From: Actinomycetota bacterium
Lineage (GTDB): Bacteria > Actinomycetota > Thermoleophilia > Solirubrobacterales > Thermoleophilaceae
DNA: 38,293 bases
Direction: 5' to 3'
Assembly (NCBI GenBank): GCA_005885165.1
Contig: VAXR01000025.1
Location: forward strand, 1-38,293
The position numbers were made by a program, and so were the translations under genes. Numbering within the stretch: the first letter of the stretch is position 1; each line of letters begins with the position of its first letter. A model generated the notes under the pieces. That model saw nothing but the letters and a program-made list of their open reading frames with translations, did no database searches and had not been told where the DNA came from. Shown one piece after another: positions 16,617 through 25,339 of the stretch.

Positions 16617-18074
16617 ATGCGCGAAGCTGTCTCTACCACGGCGGAGACGCCGCTCGTCGCGCGTCCGCGGCCGCTTGCCGGTGTCCGCGGATGGCGGCTC
16701 ACGATCCCCCGCGCCGCGGTGGACCGGGAGGTCCTGCTCCGCGCTCTGGCGCTGTTCGCGCTGTGGGTCGAGGTGGGCCTGATGATCGGGCTCGTGCTGG
16801 TCGTGGCGCGCCGGCGCACCCCGCTCGCGCCCGTGATGAACCGCGGCGGCGAGCACGGCTGGCTGACCGGGCCGCTCCACGACATCGCGCCGTTCGTCCC
16901 GCAGCACGGCTTCGACCTAGCCGCGATCTTCAGCGGCACGCTCGCCGCCACCATCGTCTGCTACGTGGTGGTCGTGAGGCTCGCCCGGCGGATACCGCCG
17001 CGGGCCGGGCTCGGGGCGATCGGGCTGCTGCACATCCTCTTCCTGCTCGCCCCGGTCTTCATCCTCACCGACATCTTCAACTACATCGACTTCGCGCGGC
17101 TCGGGCTGCTGCATGGCATCAACCCGTACACCCACGGAGCGGCGGCGGCCCCGCACGATCCGGCTTTCCCGCTCACCACCTGGCACCACATGCCGACTCC
17201 CTACGGGCCGCTGTTCACCGTCGGGACCTACGCGCTCGTGCCGCTCGGCAACATCGGCGCCTACTGGGCCCTCAAGGTCCTGACGGTGGGGGCCAGCCTC
17301 GGCTGCCTGTGGCTCGTGTGGCGCTGCGCGCAAGCTCGCGGTTACGACCCGCTGCGCGCCGTGATGTTCGTGGGCCTCAACCCGCTGCTCCTCGTCTACG
17401 GGCTCGGCGGAGTGCACAACGACTTCTTCATGCTGCTTCCGGTCCTCGGGGCGATGCTGCTTGTGCTGCGCGGACGCGAGCTGCGTGCGGGCGTGGCCGC
17501 TGCCGTGGGCCCCGCCCTGAAGTTCTCAGCGGGAGTGTTCGCACCGTTCATCCTGCTCGGCTCGCGCCGCCGCGGCCCGCTGCTCGCGGGCGCACTCGTC
17601 AGCGGGGCGGTCCTGTTTGCGCTCGGCGCGGTGCTGTTCGGAACCAGCTACCGGGGGCTGCACGACCAGGCGTCGGTGATCGTCGGGCCGTACAGCGTGC
17701 CGAGCGAGATCGGCGCGCTCTTCGGGCTCGGGATCGGCCCCGGGCTACGGCTGATCACAGGCGTCTGCGTGGCGCTGATCCTCGCCCTTCTTGTCGTGCG
17801 CACCTGGCGCGGAGCCGACTGGGTGGCGGGCGCCGGCTGGGCGGGCGTGGTGCTGGCGGCCGGGCTGTTCCAGCCTATGCCGTGGTACGTGATGTGGGCA
17901 CTGCCGTTCGCCGCGCTGGCGCGGAGCCGGCCGCTGCGGGTGGCGACGTTCGCGCTCATGCTCGCGATGTTCATCAACTGCACCCCTCAGCAGAACCTGA
18001 TCCTCACGCACACGCTGCACCTGCACGGGATCGGCCCGCAGGCGGGCCGCGCAACCCGCGCGCTCCTTCGCTGA
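16617..18074 (+). CDS. Polytopic membrane protein, GT87/MptB-like polyprenyl-phosphate mannosyltransferase candidate
   Basis: Many TM helices, INPYTHGAAAAPHDPAFPLTTWHHMPTPYGPLF loop typical of these GT-C enzymes. Confidence 0.65.
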   Translation: MREAVSTTAETPLVARPRPLAGVRGWRLTIPRAAVDREVLLRALALFALWVEVGLMIGLVLVVARRRTPLAPVMNRGGEHGWLTGPLHDIAPFVPQHGFDLAAIFSGTLAATIVCYVVVVRLARRIPPRAGLGAIGLLHILFLLAPVFILTDIFNYIDFARLGLLHGINPYTHGAAAAPHDPAFPLTTWHHMPTPYGPLFTVGTYALVPLGNIGAYWALKVLTVGASLGCLWLVWRCAQARGYDPLRAVMFVGLNPLLLVYGLGGVHNDFFMLLPVLGAMLLVLRGRELRAGVAAAVGPALKFSAGVFAPFILLGSRRRGPLLAGALVSGAVLFALGAVLFGTSYRGLHDQASVIVGPYSVPSEIGALFGLGIGPGLRLITGVCVALILALLVVRTWRGADWVAGAGWAGVVLAAGLFQPMPWYVMWALPFAALARSRPLRVATFALMLAMFINCTPQQNLILTHTLHLHGIGPQAGRATRALLR

Positions 18075-18115
18075 GCGCAGGTCGCCTGTCGTCGACGAAG
18101 TAGGCTCACCGCGCA

Positions 18116-19228
18116 ATGGCCGGGCGGATCGTCCTCTTCGGCGCGACGGGATACACAGGCCGCCTGACGGCGGAGGCGATGGTGCAGCGCGGCCTGCGCC
18201 CGGTGCTCGCGGCGCGCAACGTCGAGCGGCTGAGGACGATGGGCGACGAACTCGGGGGGCTCGAGATCGCGGTGGCCGACGTGTCGAGCCCGGACTCCGT
18301 GCAGTCGCTCGTGGAGCGAGGCGATGTGCTCCTCTCGACCGTCGGCCCGTTCGCCCGCTACGGCGAACCCGCGGCCGAGGCCTCGGTGCTCGCGGGCGCG
18401 CACTACCTCGACTCGACCGGCGAGCCTGCGTTCATCAGGCGGGTGTTCGAGGAGTACGGCCCGCGCGCCGAGTCCGCGGGCTGCGGCATGGTCACGGCGT
18501 TCGGGTACGACTGGGTGCCTGGCAACCTGGCGGGCGCGCTCGCGCTGCGGGAGGCCGGCGACGAGGCCACGCGCGTGGCGATCGGCTACTTCTTCACGGG
18601 CGACCCGGGGGGCGGGGCGAGCGGGGGCACGAGCGCCTCCTCCGCGGGCGCGATGCTCGAGCCGATGTTCGCGTGGCGCGACGGTGCGCTCCGGATCGAG
18701 CGCGGGGCGAAGCGGATCGCGAGCTTCGACGTCGGAGGGCGTCGCCGGCAGGGCATCTCGATCGGCGCGTCGGAGCACTTCGCTCTTCCGCGCCTGTATC
18801 CGTCGCTGCGGGACGTCGATGTCTATCTCGGCTGGTTCGGGCCGCTGTCGCGCCCGTTCCAGGCCATGTCCGCCGGAATGGCGGTCGCCACGCTGGTGCC
18901 GGGTGTCAAGGCGGGCTTCGAAGCGGTGGCCTCACGGTTGGTGAAGGGATCGACGGGCGGTCCGGACGCCGCGACAAGGGCGAAGAGCGGATCTCACATC
19001 GTCGCCGTGGCGTGCGACTCGAACGGGCGGCGGCTGGCGGAGGTCCGCGTGGCCGGCGCGAACGGCTACGACTTCACGGGCGCAATCCTCGCGTGGGGAG
19101 CCGAGACGGCGGCCGCCGGCGGGATGCGCGGGGCGGGCGCGCTCGGTCCGGCGGAGGCGTTCGGGCTCGACGAGCTCGAGGCAGGCTGCCGGGAGGCGGG
19201 GATCGAGCGGCTGCCGGCCGCCGGTTAG
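18116..19228 (+). CDS. Saccharopine dehydrogenase-like / trans-acting enoyl reductase family protein
   Basis: RIVLFGATGYTGRLTAEAMVQRGLRPVLAARN...LLSTVGPFARYGEPAAEASVLAGAHYLDSTGEPAFI. Confidence 0.85.
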   Translation: MAGRIVLFGATGYTGRLTAEAMVQRGLRPVLAARNVERLRTMGDELGGLEIAVADVSSPDSVQSLVERGDVLLSTVGPFARYGEPAAEASVLAGAHYLDSTGEPAFIRRVFEEYGPRAESAGCGMVTAFGYDWVPGNLAGALALREAGDEATRVAIGYFFTGDPGGGASGGTSASSAGAMLEPMFAWRDGALRIERGAKRIASFDVGGRRRQGISIGASEHFALPRLYPSLRDVDVYLGWFGPLSRPFQAMSAGMAVATLVPGVKAGFEAVASRLVKGSTGGPDAATRAKSGSHIVAVACDSNGRRLAEVRVAGANGYDFTGAILAWGAETAAAGGMRGAGALGPAEAFGLDELEAGCREAGIERLPAAG

Positions 19229-19923
19229 CCGCCTCCGCGGAGCAGGACGTCGACCTGGCCGTCGTCGCGGCCGAGCAGCGCCTCGTCGGCCAGGTCGAGG
19301 AAGAGCCCGTGCTCAACGACGCCGACGGTCGCCTTGATGGCCTCGCCGAGGCGGCGCAGGTCGCCCTCTGGGGGAACCCCGCAGTCGAGCAGGTGGTGGC
19401 CCTCGTCGGTCACGACCGGCGAGCCGTCGTCCTCGCTGCGTAGATCGGCGCCGGCCACCAGCTCGAGGAGGCGCCGCTGCGTGTCGGGCCAGGCGAACCG
19501 GACCACCTCCACGGGCAGCTTGAAGCCCGATCCCAGCCGGTCGACCCGCTTGCGGGCTTCCGCGACCACCAGGAACCGGTCGGCCGCGGACACGACGAGC
19601 TTCTCCCGCAGCAGCGCGGCGCCGCCGCCCTTGATGAGGCCGAGATCTGGCTCGACCTCGTCGGCGCCGTCGATCGCGAGGTCGAGCCGCGTGCGCCCGT
19701 CGAGCTCGACGGGCTCGATGCCGACCCGCCGGCCGAGCTCAGCCGTCCGGTCCGACGCGAACGCCGCGCGGAGCCGTGGACGGCCGGACGGGATCTCGCC
19801 GATTAGCTCCATCAACCGCCACACGGCGCGTCCCGAGCCGAGGCCGAGCGTCATCCCGTCCTCGATGCGATCGAGGGCGGCGGCCGCGGCCGCCTCGCGC
19901 GCTGGGTCCGCGGCCTCGCCCAT
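19225..19923 (-). CDS. rpiA: Ribose-5-phosphate isomerase A
   Basis: MTLGLGSGRAVWRLMELIGE...LDLAIDGADEVEPDLGLIKGGGAALLREKLV...RFLVVAEARK. Confidence 0.9.
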   Translation of the reverse strand: MGEAADPAREAAAAAALDRIEDGMTLGLGSGRAVWRLMELIGEIPSGRPRLRAAFASDRTAELGRRVGIEPVELDGRTRLDLAIDGADEVEPDLGLIKGGGAALLREKLVVSAADRFLVVAEARKRVDRLGSGFKLPVEVVRFAWPDTQRRLLELVAGADLRSEDDGSPVVTDEGHHLLDCGVPPEGDLRRLGEAIKATVGVVEHGLFLDLADEALLGRDDGQVDVLLRGGG

Positions 19924-19994
19924 CGCGCGCAGGATGTCAGGCTTCGCGCGGTGACGACCGGGACCGGCAGGCCGCGCGCCGGGTGGCCGAAGCC

Positions 19995-20645
19995 GTGACG
20001 AACGGACCGGCGGCCCTCGAGCACGTCGTGCGGCCGGGCGCCGGCGAGCCCGAGGGTGCGCTCGTGATGCTGCACGGCCGCGGCACGGATCAGTACGACC
20101 TCGAGCCGCTGATCGGCGTGCTCGATCCGCGGCGGCGCCTGGTGGGGGTGACACCGCGCGCCCCGCTCACCCTCCCGCCGGGCGGCGCTCACTGGTACAT
20201 CTCGCGGGGCGTCGGGTTCCCCGACCCGGACACGTTTCGCTCGACGCTTGCCGTCACGTCCGGCTGGCTCGACGCGTTCCTCGCGGAGCACGGGCTGTCG
20301 CACGACCGGCTGATCCTCGGCGGGTTCTCGCAGGGGACCGTGATGTCGTACGCGCTGGGTCTCGGGGCCAGGCGCCCCCGGCCGGCCGCCATCGTCGCGT
20401 TGAGCGGCTTCATCCCCACGGTCGAGGGCTTCTCGCTCGACCTCGACGGACTCGACGGCTATCCCGTCGCCATCGGCCACGGCACCCACGACCCGGTGAT
20501 CGGGGTGGAGTGGGGGAGGCAGGCGCGGGACCTGCTCGAGGGCGCGGGCGCCGCCGTGAGGTACGACGAGTACCCGACGGCGCACGGCGTTGACCCGCGT
20601 CACCTGGCGGAGCTCGCCGGCTGGGTCGAGTCGGTTCTCCCGTAA
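19995..20645 (+). CDS. Phospholipase/carboxylesterase-type alpha/beta hydrolase
   Basis: ALVMLHGRGTDQYDLEPL, GGFSQGTVMSYALGLG nucleophile elbow, YPTAHGVDP catalytic His. Confidence 0.85.
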   Translation: MTNGPAALEHVVRPGAGEPEGALVMLHGRGTDQYDLEPLIGVLDPRRRLVGVTPRAPLTLPPGGAHWYISRGVGFPDPDTFRSTLAVTSGWLDAFLAEHGLSHDRLILGGFSQGTVMSYALGLGARRPRPAAIVALSGFIPTVEGFSLDLDGLDGYPVAIGHGTHDPVIGVEWGRQARDLLEGAGAAVRYDEYPTAHGVDPRHLAELAGWVESVLP

Positions 20646-20673
20646 CCTGCGGCGCCCCGAAGAGAGGAGCCCG

Positions 20674-21240
20674 ATGGCCCGCCTGCCCTACGCGGACCCC
20701 GAAGCGCTTCCGGAGCGGGTGCGCGAGACACTCGAAGCGCTGCCGCCGCTGAACGTCTTCCGCATGGTCGCGAACGCCGAGACGGCGTTCCGCCCCTGGC
20801 TCGCGCTCGGCGGCGCACTCCTCTCGTCGCTCGAGCTCGATCCACGCCTGCGCGAGCTGGCGATCCTGCGTGTCGGCCGTCTCGAGCGGGCGGAGTACGA
20901 GTGGGTGCAGCACGTGCCGATCGCGCGCGCGGTCGGGGCGAGCGACGAGGAGATCGCGGCGATCGAGCGCGGCGACCTCGACGACGGCGCGCTCGACGAG
21001 CAGACCCGCGCCGTTCTCGCGTTCACGACCGAGGCGGTGCAGGAGGTGCGCGCTTCGGACGGGGCGCTGTCCGCGCTGCTCGACCATGGCCTCTCGCCCC
21101 GCGAGGTCGTCGAGCTGCTCCTCGTGATCTCCTACTACATGGGCGTGGCGCGCATCGCGGAGACTGCCGGGATCGAGCTGGACGCGCCGCTCGGGGACGA
21201 CGTCGCGGCCTCGGCGCTGCGCGGCCCGCCCGAGAAGTAG
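20674..21240 (+). CDS. Carboxymuconolactone decarboxylase family protein
   Basis: LRELAILRVGRLERAEYEWVQHVPIARAVGASDEEIAAIERG; ATG preceded by AGAGAGGAGC. Confidence 0.85.
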   Translation: MARLPYADPEALPERVRETLEALPPLNVFRMVANAETAFRPWLALGGALLSSLELDPRLRELAILRVGRLERAEYEWVQHVPIARAVGASDEEIAAIERGDLDDGALDEQTRAVLAFTTEAVQEVRASDGALSALLDHGLSPREVVELLLVISYYMGVARIAETAGIELDAPLGDDVAASALRGPPEK

Positions 21241-21293
21241 GCGTTTCCCGCGGCCGCCCGCGGGGAACGACAGTCGCACCGGAGGGGCCGGAG

Positions 21294-23234
21294 GTGCGTC
21301 AACGTAAACGGACTCGGTGGGCGGCAACGGCCGCCGCGCTCTGCATCGCCGTGTCGGGCACGGCCCTGGCGCCGAGCCCGGCGGCCGCTGCCGGGGCCGG
21401 TCTGCCTTATGGCGTGAGCCAGCCCGTGCAGCACGCGGTCCGGATGTCGGACGGCACTCGCCTCGCCGTCGACGTCTACTACCCGACGAACCTCCGCACC
21501 GGCGCCCCGGCGAGCGGCCGCTTCCCGGTGCTGCTCTCGATGACGCCCTACGGCAAGCGCTCGAGCGTGACGACGCAGGCGACCGGCGGCTCGACCTACG
21601 GGGGCGACGGCTTCTATCCGTGGCTCGTCCGCCACGGGTACGTCGACGTCGTGGCGGACGTCCGCGGCACGGGCTCCTCGGACGGCGACTTCCAGCTCTT
21701 CGGCCCGCGCGAGCTGCGCGACGGTGTCGAGCTCGTGAGGTGGGCGGCGCGCCTTCGGCGCTCGACGGGCCGCGTAGGAATGGCCGGATCGTCATACGTC
21801 GGCCTGAACCAGATCTACACGGCCGGGCTGATCGGCAGGCACTCCCCGCTGCGCGCGATCGCGCCAGAGGCGGCGGGCATCGACCTCTACCGCGACCTGG
21901 CGTTCGGCGGCGGGATACCGAACGTCGAGTTCGCGGCGGTCTGGGACACGCTGCGGACCACGATGACGCTCGCCGCGCCCGACGAGCCGGCGGCCGATCC
22001 GAGCGCGCTGGTCCGCCACCCCGCGACGCGGGCGCAGCGCCTCGCCCAGCTCGACGCGACGATGGACGCCGAGGTGGACACCGGCGGCCCGCGCGCGTTC
22101 GACGGGCCATTCTGGGAGCAGCGCGCGCCGCGTAACTTCCTCGCCGGCGTGGTCCGCGACAGCGTGCCTGCGCTGCTCGTGAGCGGGTGGAACGACGTCT
22201 ACCAGCGGGGCGTGGTGCTCGACTACGCGGCGCTCCAGAATCTCTACGCGCGCGCGCACGGCCGGCGCGGCGGGCACGTGGCGGCGCCCTTCGGCCCGAT
22301 GCTGGCCGGCGAACGGCCGACCGCCCGCTACCAGGCGGTTATCGGGCCCGCCTACCACAACGCAGTCGTGCTCGGCCGCCCGCTGCAGAACCTCCTGCTC
22401 CGCTGGTTCGACACCTGGCTCAAGGGCAGGCGGCCCGGGATGGCGAGCACGCGCTCGCCGCTGCACGCCTACGAGCTAGGCGCCGGGCGCTGGGTCGACG
22501 CCGGCCGCTACCCGTTCGCGAGCGCCCGCGTCCGCCGCCTCTGGCTCGCCGGGGGCAGGACCGGCACCGCCGCTTCGTTGAACGACGGCTCGCTCGCGGC
22601 GACGGCCCCGCGTGGCTCGGGATCGGACCGCATCGCCTGGTCCGACGCCACGAGCCCGTGCAGCAACCAGGCCGACCAGTGGAACACGGGATTCGTGGGC
22701 TACGTGACGGCCCTCGCGGGCCTGCCGAACACCCCATGCGCGAAGGACGACCGGACGACGCAGGCGAACGCGCTCACCTACACGACGCCCCCGATGCGCC
22801 GCGCGGTGACCGTGGCCGGGCCGATCGACCCCGGAGGGGCCTCGCGGCCGCTCACCACCGGCGCGCTGCTCGCGTCCAACCGTGCGGTCGACCGGGCGAT
22901 GAGCTGGCGGCTGCCCGGCGGCACAGTGCTCCCGTATCACCCGTACACGCGGGCGGCCGCGCGGCCCCTGCAACCGGGCGCGGCGACGCCGGTCGAGGTG
23001 GAGGTCTATGCGACGCTCGCCAGGATCGCGGCGGGGCACCGGCTGCGCGTGACTGTCGCCACAGCGGCCACGCATCTGCATCCCTCGCCCGCCCAGCTCG
23101 CCGGGCTCGTGGGCGCCGTCTACGAGCTCCAGCGCGGCGGCCCGAGCGGCTCCTACGTCGACATCCCGATGACGGGTCCGGGCTCACTCCGGAAGAGCCC
23201 ACTCGTGTGGAGCGACTGTGGGGGCGGGTGTTGA
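21294..23234 (+). CDS. Secreted CocE/NonD-family hydrolase (X-Pro dipeptidyl-peptidase-like)
   Basis: Signal peptide; MSDGTRLAVDVYYPTN...VLLSMTPYGKRS...YVDVVADVRGTGSSDGDF...VGMAGSSYVGLNQIYTAG; GTG start after GGAGG. Confidence 0.87.
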   Translation: MRQRKRTRWAATAAALCIAVSGTALAPSPAAAAGAGLPYGVSQPVQHAVRMSDGTRLAVDVYYPTNLRTGAPASGRFPVLLSMTPYGKRSSVTTQATGGSTYGGDGFYPWLVRHGYVDVVADVRGTGSSDGDFQLFGPRELRDGVELVRWAARLRRSTGRVGMAGSSYVGLNQIYTAGLIGRHSPLRAIAPEAAGIDLYRDLAFGGGIPNVEFAAVWDTLRTTMTLAAPDEPAADPSALVRHPATRAQRLAQLDATMDAEVDTGGPRAFDGPFWEQRAPRNFLAGVVRDSVPALLVSGWNDVYQRGVVLDYAALQNLYARAHGRRGGHVAAPFGPMLAGERPTARYQAVIGPAYHNAVVLGRPLQNLLLRWFDTWLKGRRPGMASTRSPLHAYELGAGRWVDAGRYPFASARVRRLWLAGGRTGTAASLNDGSLAATAPRGSGSDRIAWSDATSPCSNQADQWNTGFVGYVTALAGLPNTPCAKDDRTTQANALTYTTPPMRRAVTVAGPIDPGGASRPLTTGALLASNRAVDRAMSWRLPGGTVLPYHPYTRAAARPLQPGAATPVEVEVYATLARIAAGHRLRVTVATAATHLHPSPAQLAGLVGAVYELQRGGPSGSYVDIPMTGPGSLRKSPLVWSDCGGGC

Positions 23235-24184
23235 GGGCGTCCGGCCGCATCGGCGTCTGCCTCGCGGCGGCGGCCACGCTTGCGCTCCTTTGCGCGGGGT
23301 CGGCGTCGGCGGCAAATCAGCGCGAACCCGCGCTAAGGACCCGAGCGAGGGCACTGCAGCGGGCGCTGCAGTGCCCTCGCAGGCTCCACCGCGGCGGGCG
23401 CCGCAACGCGGTGGACACCTGGAGCTGGAGCTACGAGCGCGCCCTGCCGGCCGCCGGCTTCACGGTGTGCACCGTGCGCCTCCCCGATGACGCGCTCGGC
23501 GACATCCAGACCGCGAGCGAGTACGTCGTGTACGCGGTTCGCCGTATGGCCAGCCTGACCGGTCGGAAGGTCGACGTGATCGGCCACAGCCAGGGCACGC
23601 TCGAGCCGCGCTGGGCGATCCGCTGGTGGCCGCGAAGCGTACGGCCGCGCGTTGACGACTACATCTCACTCGCCGGCCCGCACCACGGCGTGGTCGGCGC
23701 CGACGCATGCGTGGCGAGCGGTAACTGCTGGCCGGCCGTCTGGCAGATGGCTTCGCACTCGCACTTCCTCGCGGCGCTGAACTCCGTTGACGAGACGCCG
23801 GGGGCGATCTCGTACACGAGCATCTTCAGCGACACCGACGAGCTCGTGCAGCCGTCGGAGCCCGTGCCGACGGCCGCCCTGCGCGGCGCCTCGAACGTCC
23901 GCGTCCAGGACGTCTGTCCCGGGCGACCCGTGCACCACGTCGGCGAGCTCGACGACGGCGTGGTGTGGGCGGTGGTGATCGACGCGCTGACGCATCCGGG
24001 GCCGGCGAAGGTCTCCCGGCTGCCGGGGGACGTGTGCACCCGCCAGCTGGTCCCCGGCGAGACCTATCAGAGCGCCTTCAACGGCAACTTTGCGCTCTAC
24101 TCCCACGCCGCCGAGGCCTTCGAGCGCCACCCGGGCGTTCGGTCGGAGCCGCCGCTCAGGCCCTACGCCCGCGGGCACGGCTGA
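23228..24184 (+). CDS. Secreted lipase-like alpha/beta hydrolase (possibly non-functional)
   Basis: Signal peptide; WSWSYERALPAAGFTVCTVRLPDDALGDIQTASEYVVYAVRRMASLTGRKVDVIGHSQGTLEPRWAIRWWP...SLAGPHHG; GTG overlaps previous stop. Confidence 0.8.
   Translation: MLRASGRIGVCLAAAATLALLCAGSASAANQREPALRTRARALQRALQCPRRLHRGGRRNAVDTWSWSYERALPAAGFTVCTVRLPDDALGDIQTASEYVVYAVRRMASLTGRKVDVIGHSQGTLEPRWAIRWWPRSVRPRVDDYISLAGPHHGVVGADACVASGNCWPAVWQMASHSHFLAALNSVDETPGAISYTSIFSDTDELVQPSEPVPTAALRGASNVRVQDVCPGRPVHHVGELDDGVVWAVVIDALTHPGPAKVSRLPGDVCTRQLVPGETYQSAFNGNFALYSHAAEAFERHPGVRSEPPLRPYARGHG
23345..23380. repeat. Perfect 16-bp inverted repeat with 4-nt loop inside the lipase-like CDS
   Basis: gcgagggcactgcagc-gggc-gctgcagtgccctcgc. 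Confidence 0.95.
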
Positions 24185-24235
24185 GCCCGGCTCGCGACCC
24201 TCGGCTCCGGAACCCGATCTGCCACCCTGGGCGGG

Positions 24236-25339
24236 GTGCACGTTCTCGTCGGAGCCCTGGGCGCGGCGCTGATCCTGCTGAACCTCGCGGAGTTCTTCGT
24301 CGTGCTCGTGCTTCCGCGGCGCGTGAAGCGCGGCGTCCGGCTCGCGCGGCGGGTGTTCGCGATGACGTGGATCCCCGGACGGGCGCTGGCGCGCCGGCTC
24401 CCGGGGAGCGCCGGGGACAGCTTCCTCGGGATCCTCGGCCCGCTCGGCCTGTTCGGGATCGTGATCCTCTGGGCGTTAGGAGTGGTGGTCGGCTTCGCCG
24501 CGCTGCAATGGGCCGGCGGCTCGCACGTCGTGTCGCATGGCAGCGGCAGCTTCCTCGACGACCTCTACTTCAGCGGGGGCGCGTTCCTCAGCGCCTCGAG
24601 CGGGGTTGCGCCTCACACCGCGTTCTCCAAGGTCGTAATGCTCGGCGAGGCCGCGACCGGCCTGATGATCCTCTTCATCGTGATCGGCTACCTGCCGGCT
24701 CTCTACGACTCCTTTTCGCGCCGGGAGGTCGTGGTGTCGCAGCTCGACCCGCGCGCCGGATCGCCGCCGAGCGCCGGCGCCATCCTGATGCGCTCCGCCG
24801 ACCGCGGCGGCTGGGAGGAGATCGCGACATACCTCGGCGAGTGGGACAACTGGGCGGCCGAGCTGATGGAGACGCATCTCTCCTACCCGATCCTCGGGTA
24901 CTACCGCTCGCAGCACCTCAATCAGAGCTGGCTGGCCGCGTTGACAACCGTCGTCGACACCTCCGCGTTCGCGATGGCCACCGCGCCCGCTCCCGCCGCG
25001 CACGCGGGCGAGCTCACGTTCGCCATCGGCCGCCACGCGCTGGCCGACCTGGCCTACACCTTCCGGGTCACCCCACACTCGCCCGCGGATGACCGCCTGC
25101 CCGATGCCGTCCTGCACGAGCTGTGCAGCGAGCTCGCGGAGCGAGACCTCGAGCTGACCGACGAGGAGTCGGCGCGCATGCGGCTCACCGAGCTGCGCCG
25201 CACGTACGAGCCGTACGCGAATGCGCTCGCCGAGCACCTGGCCGTGAACCTGCCGTCGTGGATGCCGGCAGGCGATGCCCAGCGCAACTGGGAGGCGGCG
25301 CTGTGGCAGTCGCGGCGCGCGGTCAGGTCGCTGCCGTGA
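24236..25339 (+). CDS. Membrane protein with two-TM ion-channel-like pore region
   Basis: TM-loop-TM: LYFSGGAFLSASSGVAPHTAFSKVVMLGEAATGLMILFIVIGYLPALYDSFSRRE, then a long cytoplasmic C-domain. Confidence 0.6.
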   Translation: MHVLVGALGAALILLNLAEFFVVLVLPRRVKRGVRLARRVFAMTWIPGRALARRLPGSAGDSFLGILGPLGLFGIVILWALGVVVGFAALQWAGGSHVVSHGSGSFLDDLYFSGGAFLSASSGVAPHTAFSKVVMLGEAATGLMILFIVIGYLPALYDSFSRREVVVSQLDPRAGSPPSAGAILMRSADRGGWEEIATYLGEWDNWAAELMETHLSYPILGYYRSQHLNQSWLAALTTVVDTSAFAMATAPAPAAHAGELTFAIGRHALADLAYTFRVTPHSPADDRLPDAVLHELCSELAERDLELTDEESARMRLTELRRTYEPYANALAEHLAVNLPSWMPAGDAQRNWEAALWQSRRAVRSLP

